NCBI GenBank assembly: GCA_030672465.1
Contig: DAOVGJ010000080.1
Location: 1 to 6,890, forward strand
Source: Pseudomonadota bacterium
GTDB taxonomy: Bacteria > Desulfobacterota > BSN033 > WVXP01 > G020346125
DNA length: 6,890 nt
Direction: 5' to 3'
The position numbers were made by a program, and so were the translations under genes. The notes beneath the pieces were generated by a model that was not told the DNA's origin, did not search any database, and worked only from the letters and a program-made list of their open reading frames with translations. The stretch's first letter is position 1. Each line of letters opens with the position of its first letter. Below, one piece after another: positions 1 through 6,088 of this stretch.

Positions 1-1
1 A

Positions 2-571
2 GGACCGATACCGAGGAATTTGCGGCAGTACCTATTTACCATTCAGAGAAATACCAATCGAATCCAGGAGATCATGGAGAAGATGCTGGATATGGCCAGA
101 ATCAAAGCAGGAAAGATCGACCTCCTCGTGGAGAAGGTGAATCTCCTGGGCGCCGTCAGGGAGTATGTAAAGGAGATCACGCCAGTCGAGAAACGCATCG
201 ACATAAAGATTAAAATTCCCAGGGACCTTCACGTTGAAGCGGATAAGAATCGGCTCCACGATATCTATATCAACCTCTTGTCAAACGCCTTTAAATTCAC
301 TCCGCCAGGTGGAGAGGTGAGGATTGGAGCCCGGCGAGACAACGATGTGGTTTTAGCGGAGGTCTCCGACACCGGGGTTGGAATCCCAGAGGATCAATGC
401 GAGAAGGTGTTCGATGAATTTTACCAAGTCGACCGGAGACGATATGGCGGGACGGGATTGGGGTTAACCATCGTGAAGGGAATTGTCGAGGAACATGGGG
501 GAAAGATTTGGGTAAATTCCGAGATCGGAAAGGGAAGTAGCTTTTACTTCACCGTTCCACTGGCCAGGTAG
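2..571 (+). CDS. Sensor histidine kinase, C-terminal part (5' end outside window)
   Basis: This is the ATP-binding end of a two-component sensor kinase. The frame is open to the left edge, so the TTG at 20 is not a credible start and the sensor region plus the phosphoacceptor His lie upstream. Counting from the codon at 20, residues 1-35 resemble the second helix of a HisKA dimerisation domain, ending in MARIKAGK. A HATPase_c domain follows: N box with N85 and N89 (NLLSNAFKFTP), G1 box DTGVGIP at 117-123, F box FDEFYQ at 131-136, and G2 box GGTGLGL at 143-149. All ATP-binding boxes are intact, so the catalytic domain should be functional. The ATP lid is short. No membrane segment is visible in this part. 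The stop is 7 nt before the response-regulator gene, which is its likely phosphorylation partner. Family assignment is firm; the stimulus is unknown. Confidence 0.93.
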   Translation, partial: GPIPRNLRQYLFTIQRNTNRIQEIMEKMLDMARIKAGKIDLLVEKVNLLGAVREYVKEITPVEKRIDIKIKIPRDLHVEADKNRLHDIYINLLSNAFKFTPPGGEVRIGARRDNDVVLAEVSDTGVGIPEDQCEKVFDEFYQVDRRRYGGTGLGLTIVKGIVEEHGGKIWVNSEIGKGSSFYFTVPLAR

Positions 572-578
572 AGGGAAA

Positions 579-1499
579 ATGGGAAAGCCAAAAAAGGGGG
601 AAAAAACGAGGATCCTCATCATCGACGACATCCCGGATACCGTCGATATCATCCAGAGATTATTCGAATCGGAGGGACATGAGGTATTTACGGCGTCCAC
701 TGGAGAGGAAGGTATTCGGAAAGCAACCCAGGTGAAGCCCGATGTTATCCTATTGGATATCAACCTGCCCGGTATCGATGGGAACACGGCACTCCGGAAG
801 ATTAAGAAGGAAAAACCGGATCAATCCGTGGTGATGCTGACGGCATATGCGACCGTGGACAATGCCATTCAGGCCCTCAAGCAAGGGGCCTCGGATTTTG
901 TCAAAAAGCCCTTCGAAATGGATCATCTGGTTCATATCGTTAACCGATCTATCGAAAAATCTCGGATAGTGAGGGAAAAGGAACGCCTCCAGGATGAGGT
1001 GAGGCGGCTTTCCATTACCGATGATTTGACGGGACTCTATAACTACAGGCATTTCTTCAAGAAATTGGAGGAGGAGACGATACGAGCCAGGCGCCAAAAA
1101 GTCCCCCTTTCGCTCATGATGTTCGATGTGGACAATTTCAAGAAATACAACGATACCCGCGGGCACATCGAAGGTGATAAGGTATTGGAGAGGGTTGGGA
1201 AGATTGTTGTCCAATGCATCAGGCAGAAGGTCGATTCGGGCTATCGATATGGAGGGGATGAGTTTGCCGTCATTCTCATCGGGGTGAAGGCAAATCGTGC
1301 CTCTGAAATAGCCGAAAGGCTAAGGGGACTGGTGGAGAATGCCAAGCTCGGAGATATTACCGTTAGCATAGGCTTGGCCGAATATAACCTCGAAATAGAT
1401 ATTGAACATTTCGTAAAATTAGCTGATGATGCCATGTATATGGCAAAAAGCCAAGGGGGCAATCGAATGCATATATCCACTCCTCCAGGGATGAAATGA
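579..1499 (+). CDS. Response regulator with diguanylate cyclase (REC-GGDEF) output
   Basis: A 306-aa PleD/WspR-type regulator predicted to make c-di-GMP from two GTP when phosphorylated by the upstream kinase. The REC domain (about 11-127) has the acidic pair D16-D17, phosphoacceptor D60 in LLDINLPG, switch T88 and K110 before P111. A short charged helix (about 128-145) links to the GGDEF domain (about 146-300), which starts with the typical DDLTGLYNYRHF. The signature GGDEF is at 225-229, the metal-binding Asp at D183 in FDVDNF, and base-contacting N191 and D200 are present, so it should be catalytically active. The inhibitory I-site position (RxxD five residues before GGDEF) reads QKVD at 216-219, with an Arg one residue earlier, so product inhibition may be lost. 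A GAGGG at 571-575 overlaps the kinase stop and precedes the ATG by only 3 nt. The gene is probably co-transcribed and translationally coupled with the kinase. Confidence 0.95.
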   Translation: MGKPKKGEKTRILIIDDIPDTVDIIQRLFESEGHEVFTASTGEEGIRKATQVKPDVILLDINLPGIDGNTALRKIKKEKPDQSVVMLTAYATVDNAIQALKQGASDFVKKPFEMDHLVHIVNRSIEKSRIVREKERLQDEVRRLSITDDLTGLYNYRHFFKKLEEETIRARRQKVPLSLMMFDVDNFKKYNDTRGHIEGDKVLERVGKIVVQCIRQKVDSGYRYGGDEFAVILIGVKANRASEIAERLRGLVENAKLGDITVSIGLAEYNLEIDIEHFVKLADDAMYMAKSQGGNRMHISTPPGMK

Positions 1500-1567
1500 T
1501 GGGGCTTCCGTTGAAGGAAGGATTCTTCGCCCGTCTTTCTTTCCCACCCCTTCTCAGCAAACCAACG

Positions 1568-1583
1568 GGAATGGCCTGATATG
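1568..1583 (+). promoter_or_regulatory. Start-site block of polA, nearly identical to that of hisH
   Basis: The 16 nt ending in the polA ATG (ggaatggcctgatatg) match the 16 nt ending in the hisH ATG at 4752-4767 in 15 positions. GGGA at 1567-1570, 10 nt before the ATG, is a weak Shine-Dalgarno. The block also contains ATG-GCC-TGA, a Met-Ala-stop, one base before the real start. Whether this is a functional leader or coincidence cannot be told from two copies. Confidence 0.4.
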
Positions 1584-4250
1584 CCCGAGATCCCACGCCT
1601 TTTCCTCATTGATGGAAGTTCCTATGTATTCAGGGCCTTTTATGCCATCGGCCGGTTATCCACATCTAAAGGTTTTCCTACCAATGCCATCTTCGGTTTT
1701 ACCTCCATGCTGCTTAAGGTCCTCAGGGAGATGAAGCCCGAGTATGTCGCAGTAGTGTTCGATGTCAAGGGCCCGACCTTCAGGGACGAGATCTATGCCG
1801 ATTATAAGGCCAACCGTCCTGACATGCCGGAGGGCTTGGAGCCTCAGATTCCCTATATTAAACGGATCATCGAGGCCTATAATATCCCGGTCATCGAGAA
1901 GGAAGGTTACGAGGCCGATGACATCATAGGGACCATCGCCAAGGAGGTGGCCAAACAGGGGATGGATGTGGTCATCGTGACGGGCGACAAGGACATGTTT
2001 CAGCTTGTCGATGAGCGTATACGCACCCTGGACACCATGAGGGATCGCTCCTTCGGGCCACGGGAGGTAGTCGAGCGATATGGCATTAATCCGGAAGAGA
2101 TAACGGATGTCATGGCCCTCATGGGAGATTCTATCGACAACATCCCCGGAGTTCCCGGGATAGGGGAGAAGACGGCCGTAGCGTTGATCAAGCAGTATAA
2201 GACCCTCGGAAATCTCCTCGCCAATAGGGAGAAGGTGTCCAAAAAGAAGTTGGTTGAAGCCCTTACCCGGTTTGGGGAACAGGCCAAGTTGAGTAAACGC
2301 CTGGCCACCATTTCTACGGATGTTCCCCTTGCATATGGCCTACAGGATTTTGTCTTTTCCGAACCCGATGTGGAGAGGCTCAAGGAGATTTTTCGGGAGC
2401 TGGAATTCAGTAAATTTTTGAAGGAGATCACGGGCGAAACCCTATCCGTGGAAGACTACTACCTCGTTACCGAGGAAGATCAATTTTCGAATTTGGTGGG
2501 GGAGTTAAAAGTGTGCCGGGGTTTTTCCTTTGATTTCGAGACCACCTCCAGGAAACCAATGCTGGCCGAGCTCGTAGGCCTCTCCTTCTCCTTAAAACCT
2601 CAGCAGGCGTTTTATATCCCCCTGGGACATCGATATCCTGGAGTTCCGAGGCAATTGGATAAGGAGTTCGTCCTGGGTGAGTTGAAGCCCCTCTTCGCTG
2701 ATGAGAAGCTCAAGAAATACGGTCAAAATATGAAATACGAATACGTGCTGCTCAAACGGAGCGGCATCGAGTTGAGGGGAATAGCGTGCGACACTATGGT
2801 GGCATCCTATCTCGTGAATCCCACAAAGCATAATCACAACCTGGAGGAAATAGCCCGGGAATACCTCGATCATCGGATGATTAGCTATAAGGACGTGGTG
2901 GGATCGGGTAAGAAGCAAGTGACCTTCGATCAAGTAGAACTAAACACGGCCAAGAATTATTCGTGCGAGGACTCGGACGTCACCTTCTTGGTAAGCCACA
3001 TCCTCCTTCCCAAGTTGGAGGATGAGGGACTTAAGGACCTCTTCGACGAGGTGGAGATTCCCCTGATCGAAGTCTTGGCCCCTATGGAGATGAACGGGGT
3101 TAAAATCGACCGATCGCTGCTGGAGGAGATGTCCAAGGAGTTCGAAGGTAAGATCGCCTCCATAGCGGATCGGGTTTACCTATTGGCCGGGGAGCAGTTC
3201 AACATCAATTCCTCCCAGCAGTTGGCAAAGATCCTCTTCGAAAAATTGAAGCTTCCCAAGGTTAAGCGAACGAAGACGGGCGTGTCAACGGATACAGAGG
3301 TCCTGACTAAGCTGGCTCAACAGCACGACCTACCCGGGGAGCTTTTGGCATATCGCAGCCTTTCCAAACTGAAATCCACATATATCGATGCCCTTCCCAA
3401 GTTGATCAATCCCCGGACTGGAAGGGTGCATACTTCCTATAATCAAACGGTTACGGCAACGGGGAGGCTGAGCTCAAGCGATCCCAATCTCCAGAATATC
3501 CCCATTCGATCCGAGGAGGGGAAAAGGATCCGCCAGGCCTTTATCCCCGAAGAGGGCTGGTTGATGCTCTCGGCGGATTATTCACAAATCGAGCTGAGAA
3601 TTTTGGCCCATTTTGCAGGGGATAGCACCCTTTGTGAAGCCTTCCATAAGGATGAGGACATCCATGCGCGTACGGCCTCGAATATCTTTGGAATCCCCCT
3701 TGAGGATGTTACCCCGGAGATGAGAAGACAGGCTAAGGTCATCAATTTCGGGATCATCTACGGTATGAGCGCCTTCGGCTTGGGAAAGGAGTTGGATATC
3801 GAGCCCAAGGTGGCCTCAGCATATATCGAGGGGTACTTTCAAAAATATCAGGGCGTGAAGGAGTACATCGACTCCTCCCTCAGGGAGTCGAGGGAAAAGG
3901 GGTATGTAACCACCCTTCTTGGGCGGAGGCGTTATCTTCCCGAGATCAATAGCTCGAATCAGATTGCGAGGAACGCTGCCGAGCGAACGGCTATTAATAC
4001 CCCGATTCAAGGAACGGCGGCCGATTTGATTAAGGTCGCCATGATTCAAATCCACAGGCGGCTCAAAGACCTGAACCTATCCACCAAGATGGTCATGCAA
4101 GTCCACGACGAATTGGTCTTCGAATGCCCGGAGGGCGAGCTGGAGCAGGCCAGTCGGATCATCCGAGAAGGAATGGAAGGCGTGATGAAATGTTTGGTCC
4201 CCTTGCGAGTTTCCATCGCTTGTGGGAGGAATTGGAACGAGGCCCATTAG
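1581..4250 (+). CDS. polA: DNA polymerase I (three-domain, 889 aa)
   Basis: Repair and Okazaki-fragment polymerase, cytoplasmic, near the usual family length (E. coli 928 aa). The N-terminal 5'-nuclease (about 1-285) keeps its metal ligands: D11, D61, E111-A-D113-D114, D136/D138, D183/D186, followed by the helix-hairpin-helix GVPGIGEKTA. The 3'-5' exonuclease-type domain (about 310-500) has ExoI D318/E320 (FDFET) and ExoIII Y460xxxD464. ExoII reads NMKYE, so E387 stands where E. coli has D424. The polymerase domain carries TATGRLSS (625-632), motif A DYSQIELR (D666, steric gate E671), O-helix R715, K719, F723 and Y727, and motif C VHDE (D843, E844), so polymerisation should be intact. F723 is the E. 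coli F762 type. The ATG gives the standard N-terminus, with DG at 11-12. It starts 81 nt after the GGDEF gene; no convincing promoter of its own is seen, so read-through from upstream is possible. Confidence 0.98.
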   Translation: MPEIPRLFLIDGSSYVFRAFYAIGRLSTSKGFPTNAIFGFTSMLLKVLREMKPEYVAVVFDVKGPTFRDEIYADYKANRPDMPEGLEPQIPYIKRIIEAYNIPVIEKEGYEADDIIGTIAKEVAKQGMDVVIVTGDKDMFQLVDERIRTLDTMRDRSFGPREVVERYGINPEEITDVMALMGDSIDNIPGVPGIGEKTAVALIKQYKTLGNLLANREKVSKKKLVEALTRFGEQAKLSKRLATISTDVPLAYGLQDFVFSEPDVERLKEIFRELEFSKFLKEITGETLSVEDYYLVTEEDQFSNLVGELKVCRGFSFDFETTSRKPMLAELVGLSFSLKPQQAFYIPLGHRYPGVPRQLDKEFVLGELKPLFADEKLKKYGQNMKYEYVLLKRSGIELRGIACDTMVASYLVNPTKHNHNLEEIAREYLDHRMISYKDVVGSGKKQVTFDQVELNTAKNYSCEDSDVTFLVSHILLPKLEDEGLKDLFDEVEIPLIEVLAPMEMNGVKIDRSLLEEMSKEFEGKIASIADRVYLLAGEQFNINSSQQLAKILFEKLKLPKVKRTKTGVSTDTEVLTKLAQQHDLPGELLAYRSLSKLKSTYIDALPKLINPRTGRVHTSYNQTVTATGRLSSSDPNLQNIPIRSEEGKRIRQAFIPEEGWLMLSADYSQIELRILAHFAGDSTLCEAFHKDEDIHARTASNIFGIPLEDVTPEMRRQAKVINFGIIYGMSAFGLGKELDIEPKVASAYIEGYFQKYQGVKEYIDSSLRESREKGYVTTLLGRRRYLPEINSSNQIARNAAERTAINTPIQGTAADLIKVAMIQIHRRLKDLNLSTKMVMQVHDELVFECPEGELEQASRIIREGMEGVMKCLVPLRVSIACGRNWNEAH

Positions 4251-4334
4251 GGATATCCCGTTCCACATCGAAATGCGCTCAATTACCTCTGCGCATGATT
4301 CAAACAAGGATCAAATTCTAAATCGACTCGGCCG

Positions 4335-4427
4335 TCTTCGACCCTGAGGACTTCGGCGTGAGCTCAGTCGAACGCTCAGACCCGAAGGGAGCCTTCGACC
4401 CGAGCCTTTCGGCAGTGAGCGGCTCGA
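4335..4427. repeat. GC-rich degenerate tandem direct repeat (two units, about 57-bp period)
   Basis: Unit one (4335-4372) runs from tcttcgaccctgagg to ctcagtcgaac; unit two (4392-4427) runs from ccttcgacccgagc to gcggctcgac. They align along their whole length with small gaps and share the cores ttcgaccc, ttcggc and gtgagc. Between them is a tight inverted repeat cgaagg-gag-ccttcg (4383-4397). Just downstream, tcgacatg occurs twice (4424-4431 and 4438-4445), followed by further ggccgaactgctcaggccgag-like words to about 4488. The words cttcggcgtgagctcagtcg and their complement are reminiscent of dispersed intergenic elements in several environmental phyla; this is recollection, not a database match. 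Confidence 0.6.
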
Positions 4428-4490
4428 CATGAGCTCGTCGACATGTCTCAAGGCCGAACTGCTCAGGCCGAGGGGCTCGTCGCGGGCAGA

Positions 4491-4681
4491 AGCACTAAAT
4501 ACTAAAGTCGCTTCGCTCCAAATCCTAAATACGAATATCTAAATCCTAAACGTTTTGATCATTTGATTATTAGTGCTTTGTATTTGTTTAGAGCTTAGTG
4601 CTTTGTGTTTAGTATTTCCCTTGACGGCTTCGGTGATTTGAATTTATTTAGAGTTTAGAAATTAGGATTTGGAATTTCCCT
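4491..4681. repeat. AT-rich mosaic repeat with direct and inverted copies of short words
   Basis: Direct copies: aaatcctaaa at 4520-4529 and 4541-4550; tagtgctttgt at 4571-4581 and 4596-4606; and a 60-bp periodicity in which 4581-4621 aligns without gaps to 4641-4681 (about 30 of 41 identical, sharing tttagag and atttccct). Inverted copies: aaatactaaa (4497-4506) against tttagtattt (4608-4617), agcacta (4491-4497) against tagtgct (4571-4577 and 4596-4602), and 4517-4530 against 4660-4673 (13 of 14). The inverted pairs cross instead of nesting, so this is not one cruciform but a word family laid down in both orientations. It does not encode a protein. Confidence 0.7.
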
Positions 4682-4702
4682 GTATTTTCTCCTTCAGAGA
4701 GG

Positions 4703-4720
4703 TCAGGGTTTTATCCCTGA
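4703..4720 (+). promoter_or_regulatory. Small hairpin in the hisH leader
   Basis: A perfect 6-bp inverted repeat tcaggg-ttttat-ccctga lies 44 nt before the hisH ATG. No T tract follows, so it is not a terminator. It could be an operator half-site pair or an RNA leader hairpin; no His-codon-rich leader peptide characteristic of his attenuation is seen nearby. Confidence 0.3.
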
Positions 4721-4749
4721 GATGCTCCAATTATCGCACGATACGACTC

Positions 4750-4754
4750 GAGGA
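4750..4754 (+). promoter_or_regulatory. Ribosome binding site that fixes the hisH start
   Basis: GAGGA lies 10 nt before the ATG at 4765. The upstream in-frame ATG at 4669 has no such site and would add 32 residues unlike any HisH, within the repeat region, so 4765 is chosen. Confidence 0.6.
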
Positions 4755-4764
4755 ATGGCGTGAT

Positions 4765-5397
4765 ATGATCGCCGTGATCGACTATTCCATGGGGAATCTC
4801 AAGAGCGTGAGCAAAGCCCTCGTCAGGGTGGGCGGGGAGGTGGTTATTACCCCCGACCCCCGAGTTGCCGGGGAGGCAAATGGAATTGTTTTACCAGGTG
4901 TGGGAGCATTCGCCCAGGGAATCCGAAACCTCGAGAAACGGGATTTTCTCCCCCTTCTCTCCCAATGGGGGGAGACGAATAAACCCCTGCTGGGGATCTG
5001 TCTGGGGATGCATCTCCTGTTTACAGAAGGTGAAGAGGGGGGATTACACCGGGGCCTCGATCTCATCAAGGGCCGCGTCAAACGCTTCCCCGATACCGTG
5101 AAGGTTCCCCACATGGGATGGAATCAGGTGATTCTCCACCGGGGGGGCGTCGAGGACCCATTCTTGCGAGATATTGCCGACCGTTCCTATTTCTATTTCG
5201 CTCACTCCTATTACGGAGAACCCAATGATCCCCGGGTTGTGGTGGGAAGAACGGAATATGGGGTTCATTTCGCCTCGATTGTACGACGGGGCCATATAGT
5301 GGGGGTCCAATTTCACCCGGAAAAGAGCGATCGGCTTGGCCTCTCACTATTAGGCAACTTCGTTCGGATGACTAAAGACCCCCCTGAGCGCGATTAA
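4765..5397 (+). CDS. hisH: Imidazole glycerol phosphate synthase, glutamine amidotransferase subunit HisH
   Basis: A 210-aa class I glutamine amidotransferase that hydrolyses glutamine and passes ammonia to HisF, which forms imidazole glycerol phosphate and AICAR in histidine biosynthesis. The N-terminus MIAVIDYSMGNLKSV is the family standard, which supports the start at 4765. Visible motifs: PGVGAF at 44-49 (oxyanion region), nucleophile C79 in GICLGMHLLF, the HisH-typical VPHMGWN at 114-120, and H184/E186 of the triad in GVQFHPEKS. Length matches the family (about 200 aa). All catalytic residues are present. It is flanked by polA and an unrelated small gene instead of hisF/hisA/hisB, so its partner must lie elsewhere. 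A paralogue serving a HisH/HisF-like amidation in sugar biosynthesis (WbpG-pathway type) is an alternative that sequence alone cannot exclude. There is no clear terminator after it. Confidence 0.95.
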   Translation: MIAVIDYSMGNLKSVSKALVRVGGEVVITPDPRVAGEANGIVLPGVGAFAQGIRNLEKRDFLPLLSQWGETNKPLLGICLGMHLLFTEGEEGGLHRGLDLIKGRVKRFPDTVKVPHMGWNQVILHRGGVEDPFLRDIADRSYFYFAHSYYGEPNDPRVVVGRTEYGVHFASIVRRGHIVGVQFHPEKSDRLGLSLLGNFVRMTKDPPERD

Positions 5398-5456
5398 ACC
5401 CCGACCCCTGGCGTTTTCCCGCTTTAGGCTTTTTCCCTTCCCCCTACGCCTTGAGG

Positions 5457-5485
5457 TTGATACGGAAATCGGGGTATCCTTTAAG
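5457..5485 (+). promoter_or_regulatory. Possible sigma70-type promoter for the small cysteine-motif gene
   Basis: TTGATA (5457-5462), a 17-nt spacer and TTTAAG (5480-5485) match 8 of 12 consensus bases and would start transcription near 5492, shortly before the ribosome binding site. An overlapping alternative is TTGAGG (5451-5456), an 18-nt spacer and TATCCT (5475-5480). Neither is strong. The gap between hisH and the next gene is 111 nt, enough for an independent promoter. Confidence 0.3.
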
Positions 5486-5508
5486 CAAAAACCAAGGGGA
5501 GAGCTGGC

Positions 5509-5892
5509 ATGGGAAACTTGTTGATGTTTCAAGAGATGGTAACTCGTTATGAGAGGGGCGAAAATGCCTTTGACCTCACGCTGGAAAAATGGGTGAGAAT
5601 TCGAGAATCCATAAAGATCGCCTTTACCACATCGCACTTTGACGAAGTTCTTGAAGCCGCTGCGATCAAAGTTCCTCTCTGTTTGGAAAATCAGGATAAT
5701 TGTGGCATATGCCCCTTGGAGGCCATTTGCACAAGGGGACAGGAGGGGTCATTCATGAGATTCATGCGGGCGATTCAGGCTTACTGCATTGCGGGGGATC
5801 TCCTGCCCAAATCCACGTTGCTCAGTTTAACGGATCAAATTATCTCGGAGTTGGAGTCGTGTAAAGGGGAGTCATTAAAAAAAGTTAATTAA
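5509..5892 (+). CDS. Unrecognised 127-aa protein with an EndoIII/MutY-like four-cysteine motif
   Basis: I do not recognise a named family. The protein is soluble with no signal peptide or membrane segment and is largely helix-like, with charged segments at about 8-50 and 80-120. Its centre carries C58, C65, C68 and C74, spaced C-x6-C-x2-C-x5-C with NCGICPLEAIC as core. That is exactly the spacing of the [4Fe-4S] loop in endonuclease III and MutY (established for E. coli Nth). No helix-hairpin-helix or catalytic Lys/Asp of a glycosylase precedes it, and 57 residues is too short for that domain. Two more Cys occur at 93 and 118. Cluster or zinc binding is inference. The ATG has a good AGGGGAGAG (5495-5503) ribosome binding site. 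Coding sense is supported by composition like its upstream neighbours and by the ordered Cys motif. It lies 111 nt after hisH and is followed by a hairpin, so it may be monocistronic. Confidence 0.85.
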   Translation: MGNLLMFQEMVTRYERGENAFDLTLEKWVRIRESIKIAFTTSHFDEVLEAAAIKVPLCLENQDNCGICPLEAICTRGQEGSFMRFMRAIQAYCIAGDLLPKSTLLSLTDQIISELESCKGESLKKVN

Positions 5893-5938
5893 GGCCGGAA
5901 GGGAGATTTTCCCCATCCGAACCTATCCCATCTTTACC

Positions 5939-5963
5939 ATTCCCGTTGCTGTCGGGAATTTTA
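5939..5963 (+). terminator. Probable weak intrinsic terminator after the cysteine-motif gene
   Basis: A perfect 7-bp stem attcccg/cgggaat (5939-5945 with 5953-5959), a 7-nt loop and a short TTTT run at 5959-5962. It lies 47 nt after the upstream stop codon and just before a new promoter, as expected for a transcription-unit boundary. The short T run makes termination uncertain. Confidence 0.45.
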
Positions 5964-5974
5964 CCCCTGGGGTA
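5962..5974. promoter_or_regulatory. 13-nt palindrome adjoining the methyltransferase promoter
   Basis: tacccc-t-ggggta is perfectly symmetric around 5968 and ends 2 nt before the -35 box at 5976. A one-base centre cannot fold as a hairpin, so a dimeric DNA-binding protein is the more natural reading, with activator-like placement. Function is inferred from position only. Confidence 0.35.
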
Positions 5975-5975
5975 G

Positions 5976-6004
5976 TTGAAATTCTGAGGATTTCGTCTTA
6001 GAAT
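5976..6004 (+). promoter_or_regulatory. Sigma70-type promoter for the methyltransferase
   Basis: TTGAAA (5976-5981), an ideal 17-nt spacer and TAGAAT (5999-6004) match 10 of 12 consensus bases. Predicted transcription start is near 6011, giving a leader of about 88 nt before the ATG at 6099. It is the best promoter seen in the window. Confidence 0.6.
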
Positions 6005-6014
6005 TCCTCAGAAT
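5981..6014. promoter_or_regulatory. 10-bp inverted repeat bracketing the -10 box (operator candidate)
   Basis: attctgagga (5981-5990) and tcctcagaat (6005-6014) are perfect inverted copies separated by 14 nt. One arm lies in the promoter spacer directly after the -35 box, the other begins right after the -10 box and covers the predicted start. Arm centres are 24 bp apart. The placement fits a repressor operator. It could alternatively fold as a 10-bp hairpin in RNA read from upstream, but no T tract follows. Confidence 0.45.
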
Positions 6015-6088
6015 GTCGAGGGAAACAAATCGTCCACCCCCCTGAGGTACCTTATCATCGCCATTCTCCTTTAAATGGATTTGCCTCC

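Larger units (their letters stand above)
4251..4764. other. Gene-free 514-bp region between polA and hisH, filled with repeats
   Basis: No credible gene lies here. The region opens with a 10-nt palindrome gggatatccc (4250-4259) overlapping the polA stop, then a 6-bp inverted repeat atgcgc/gcgcat (4273-4278 with 4291-4296, 12-nt loop) without a T tract, so polA has no clear intrinsic terminator. A GC-rich repeat block follows (about 4320-4488), then an AT-rich repeat block (about 4491-4681), and finally a short hisH leader containing a hairpin. The abrupt change in base composition at about 4490 marks the border of the two blocks. Such mosaics resemble dispersed intergenic repeats of environmental bacterial genomes, but copy number elsewhere is unknown. 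Confidence 0.7.

Noticed and set aside
1505..1520. Terminator between the GGDEF gene and polA
   Set aside because: Only a 5-bp stem (cttcc/ggaag) without a T tract.
4124..4321. 65-aa plus-strand frame overlapping the polA end
   Set aside because: Mostly inside conserved polA codons in another frame, with no family resemblance.
4621..4648. TTGACG-N16-TTTATT as a hisH promoter
   Set aside because: A good -35 match, but the -10 is weak in AT-rich repeat sequence where such matches occur by chance, and the leader would be over 100 nt.
4491..4681. CRISPR array in the repeat region
   Set aside because: Repeats are degenerate, short, of mixed orientation and without regular spacers.
4335..4681. 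Insertion sequence or MITE
   Set aside because: No transposase, no clean terminal inverted repeats and no target-site duplication could be identified.
4669..4764. N-terminal extension of HisH from the ATG at 4669
   Set aside because: The 32 extra residues are unlike HisH and overlap the AT-rich repeat; the ATG at 4765 has a GAGGA site and gives the canonical N-terminus.
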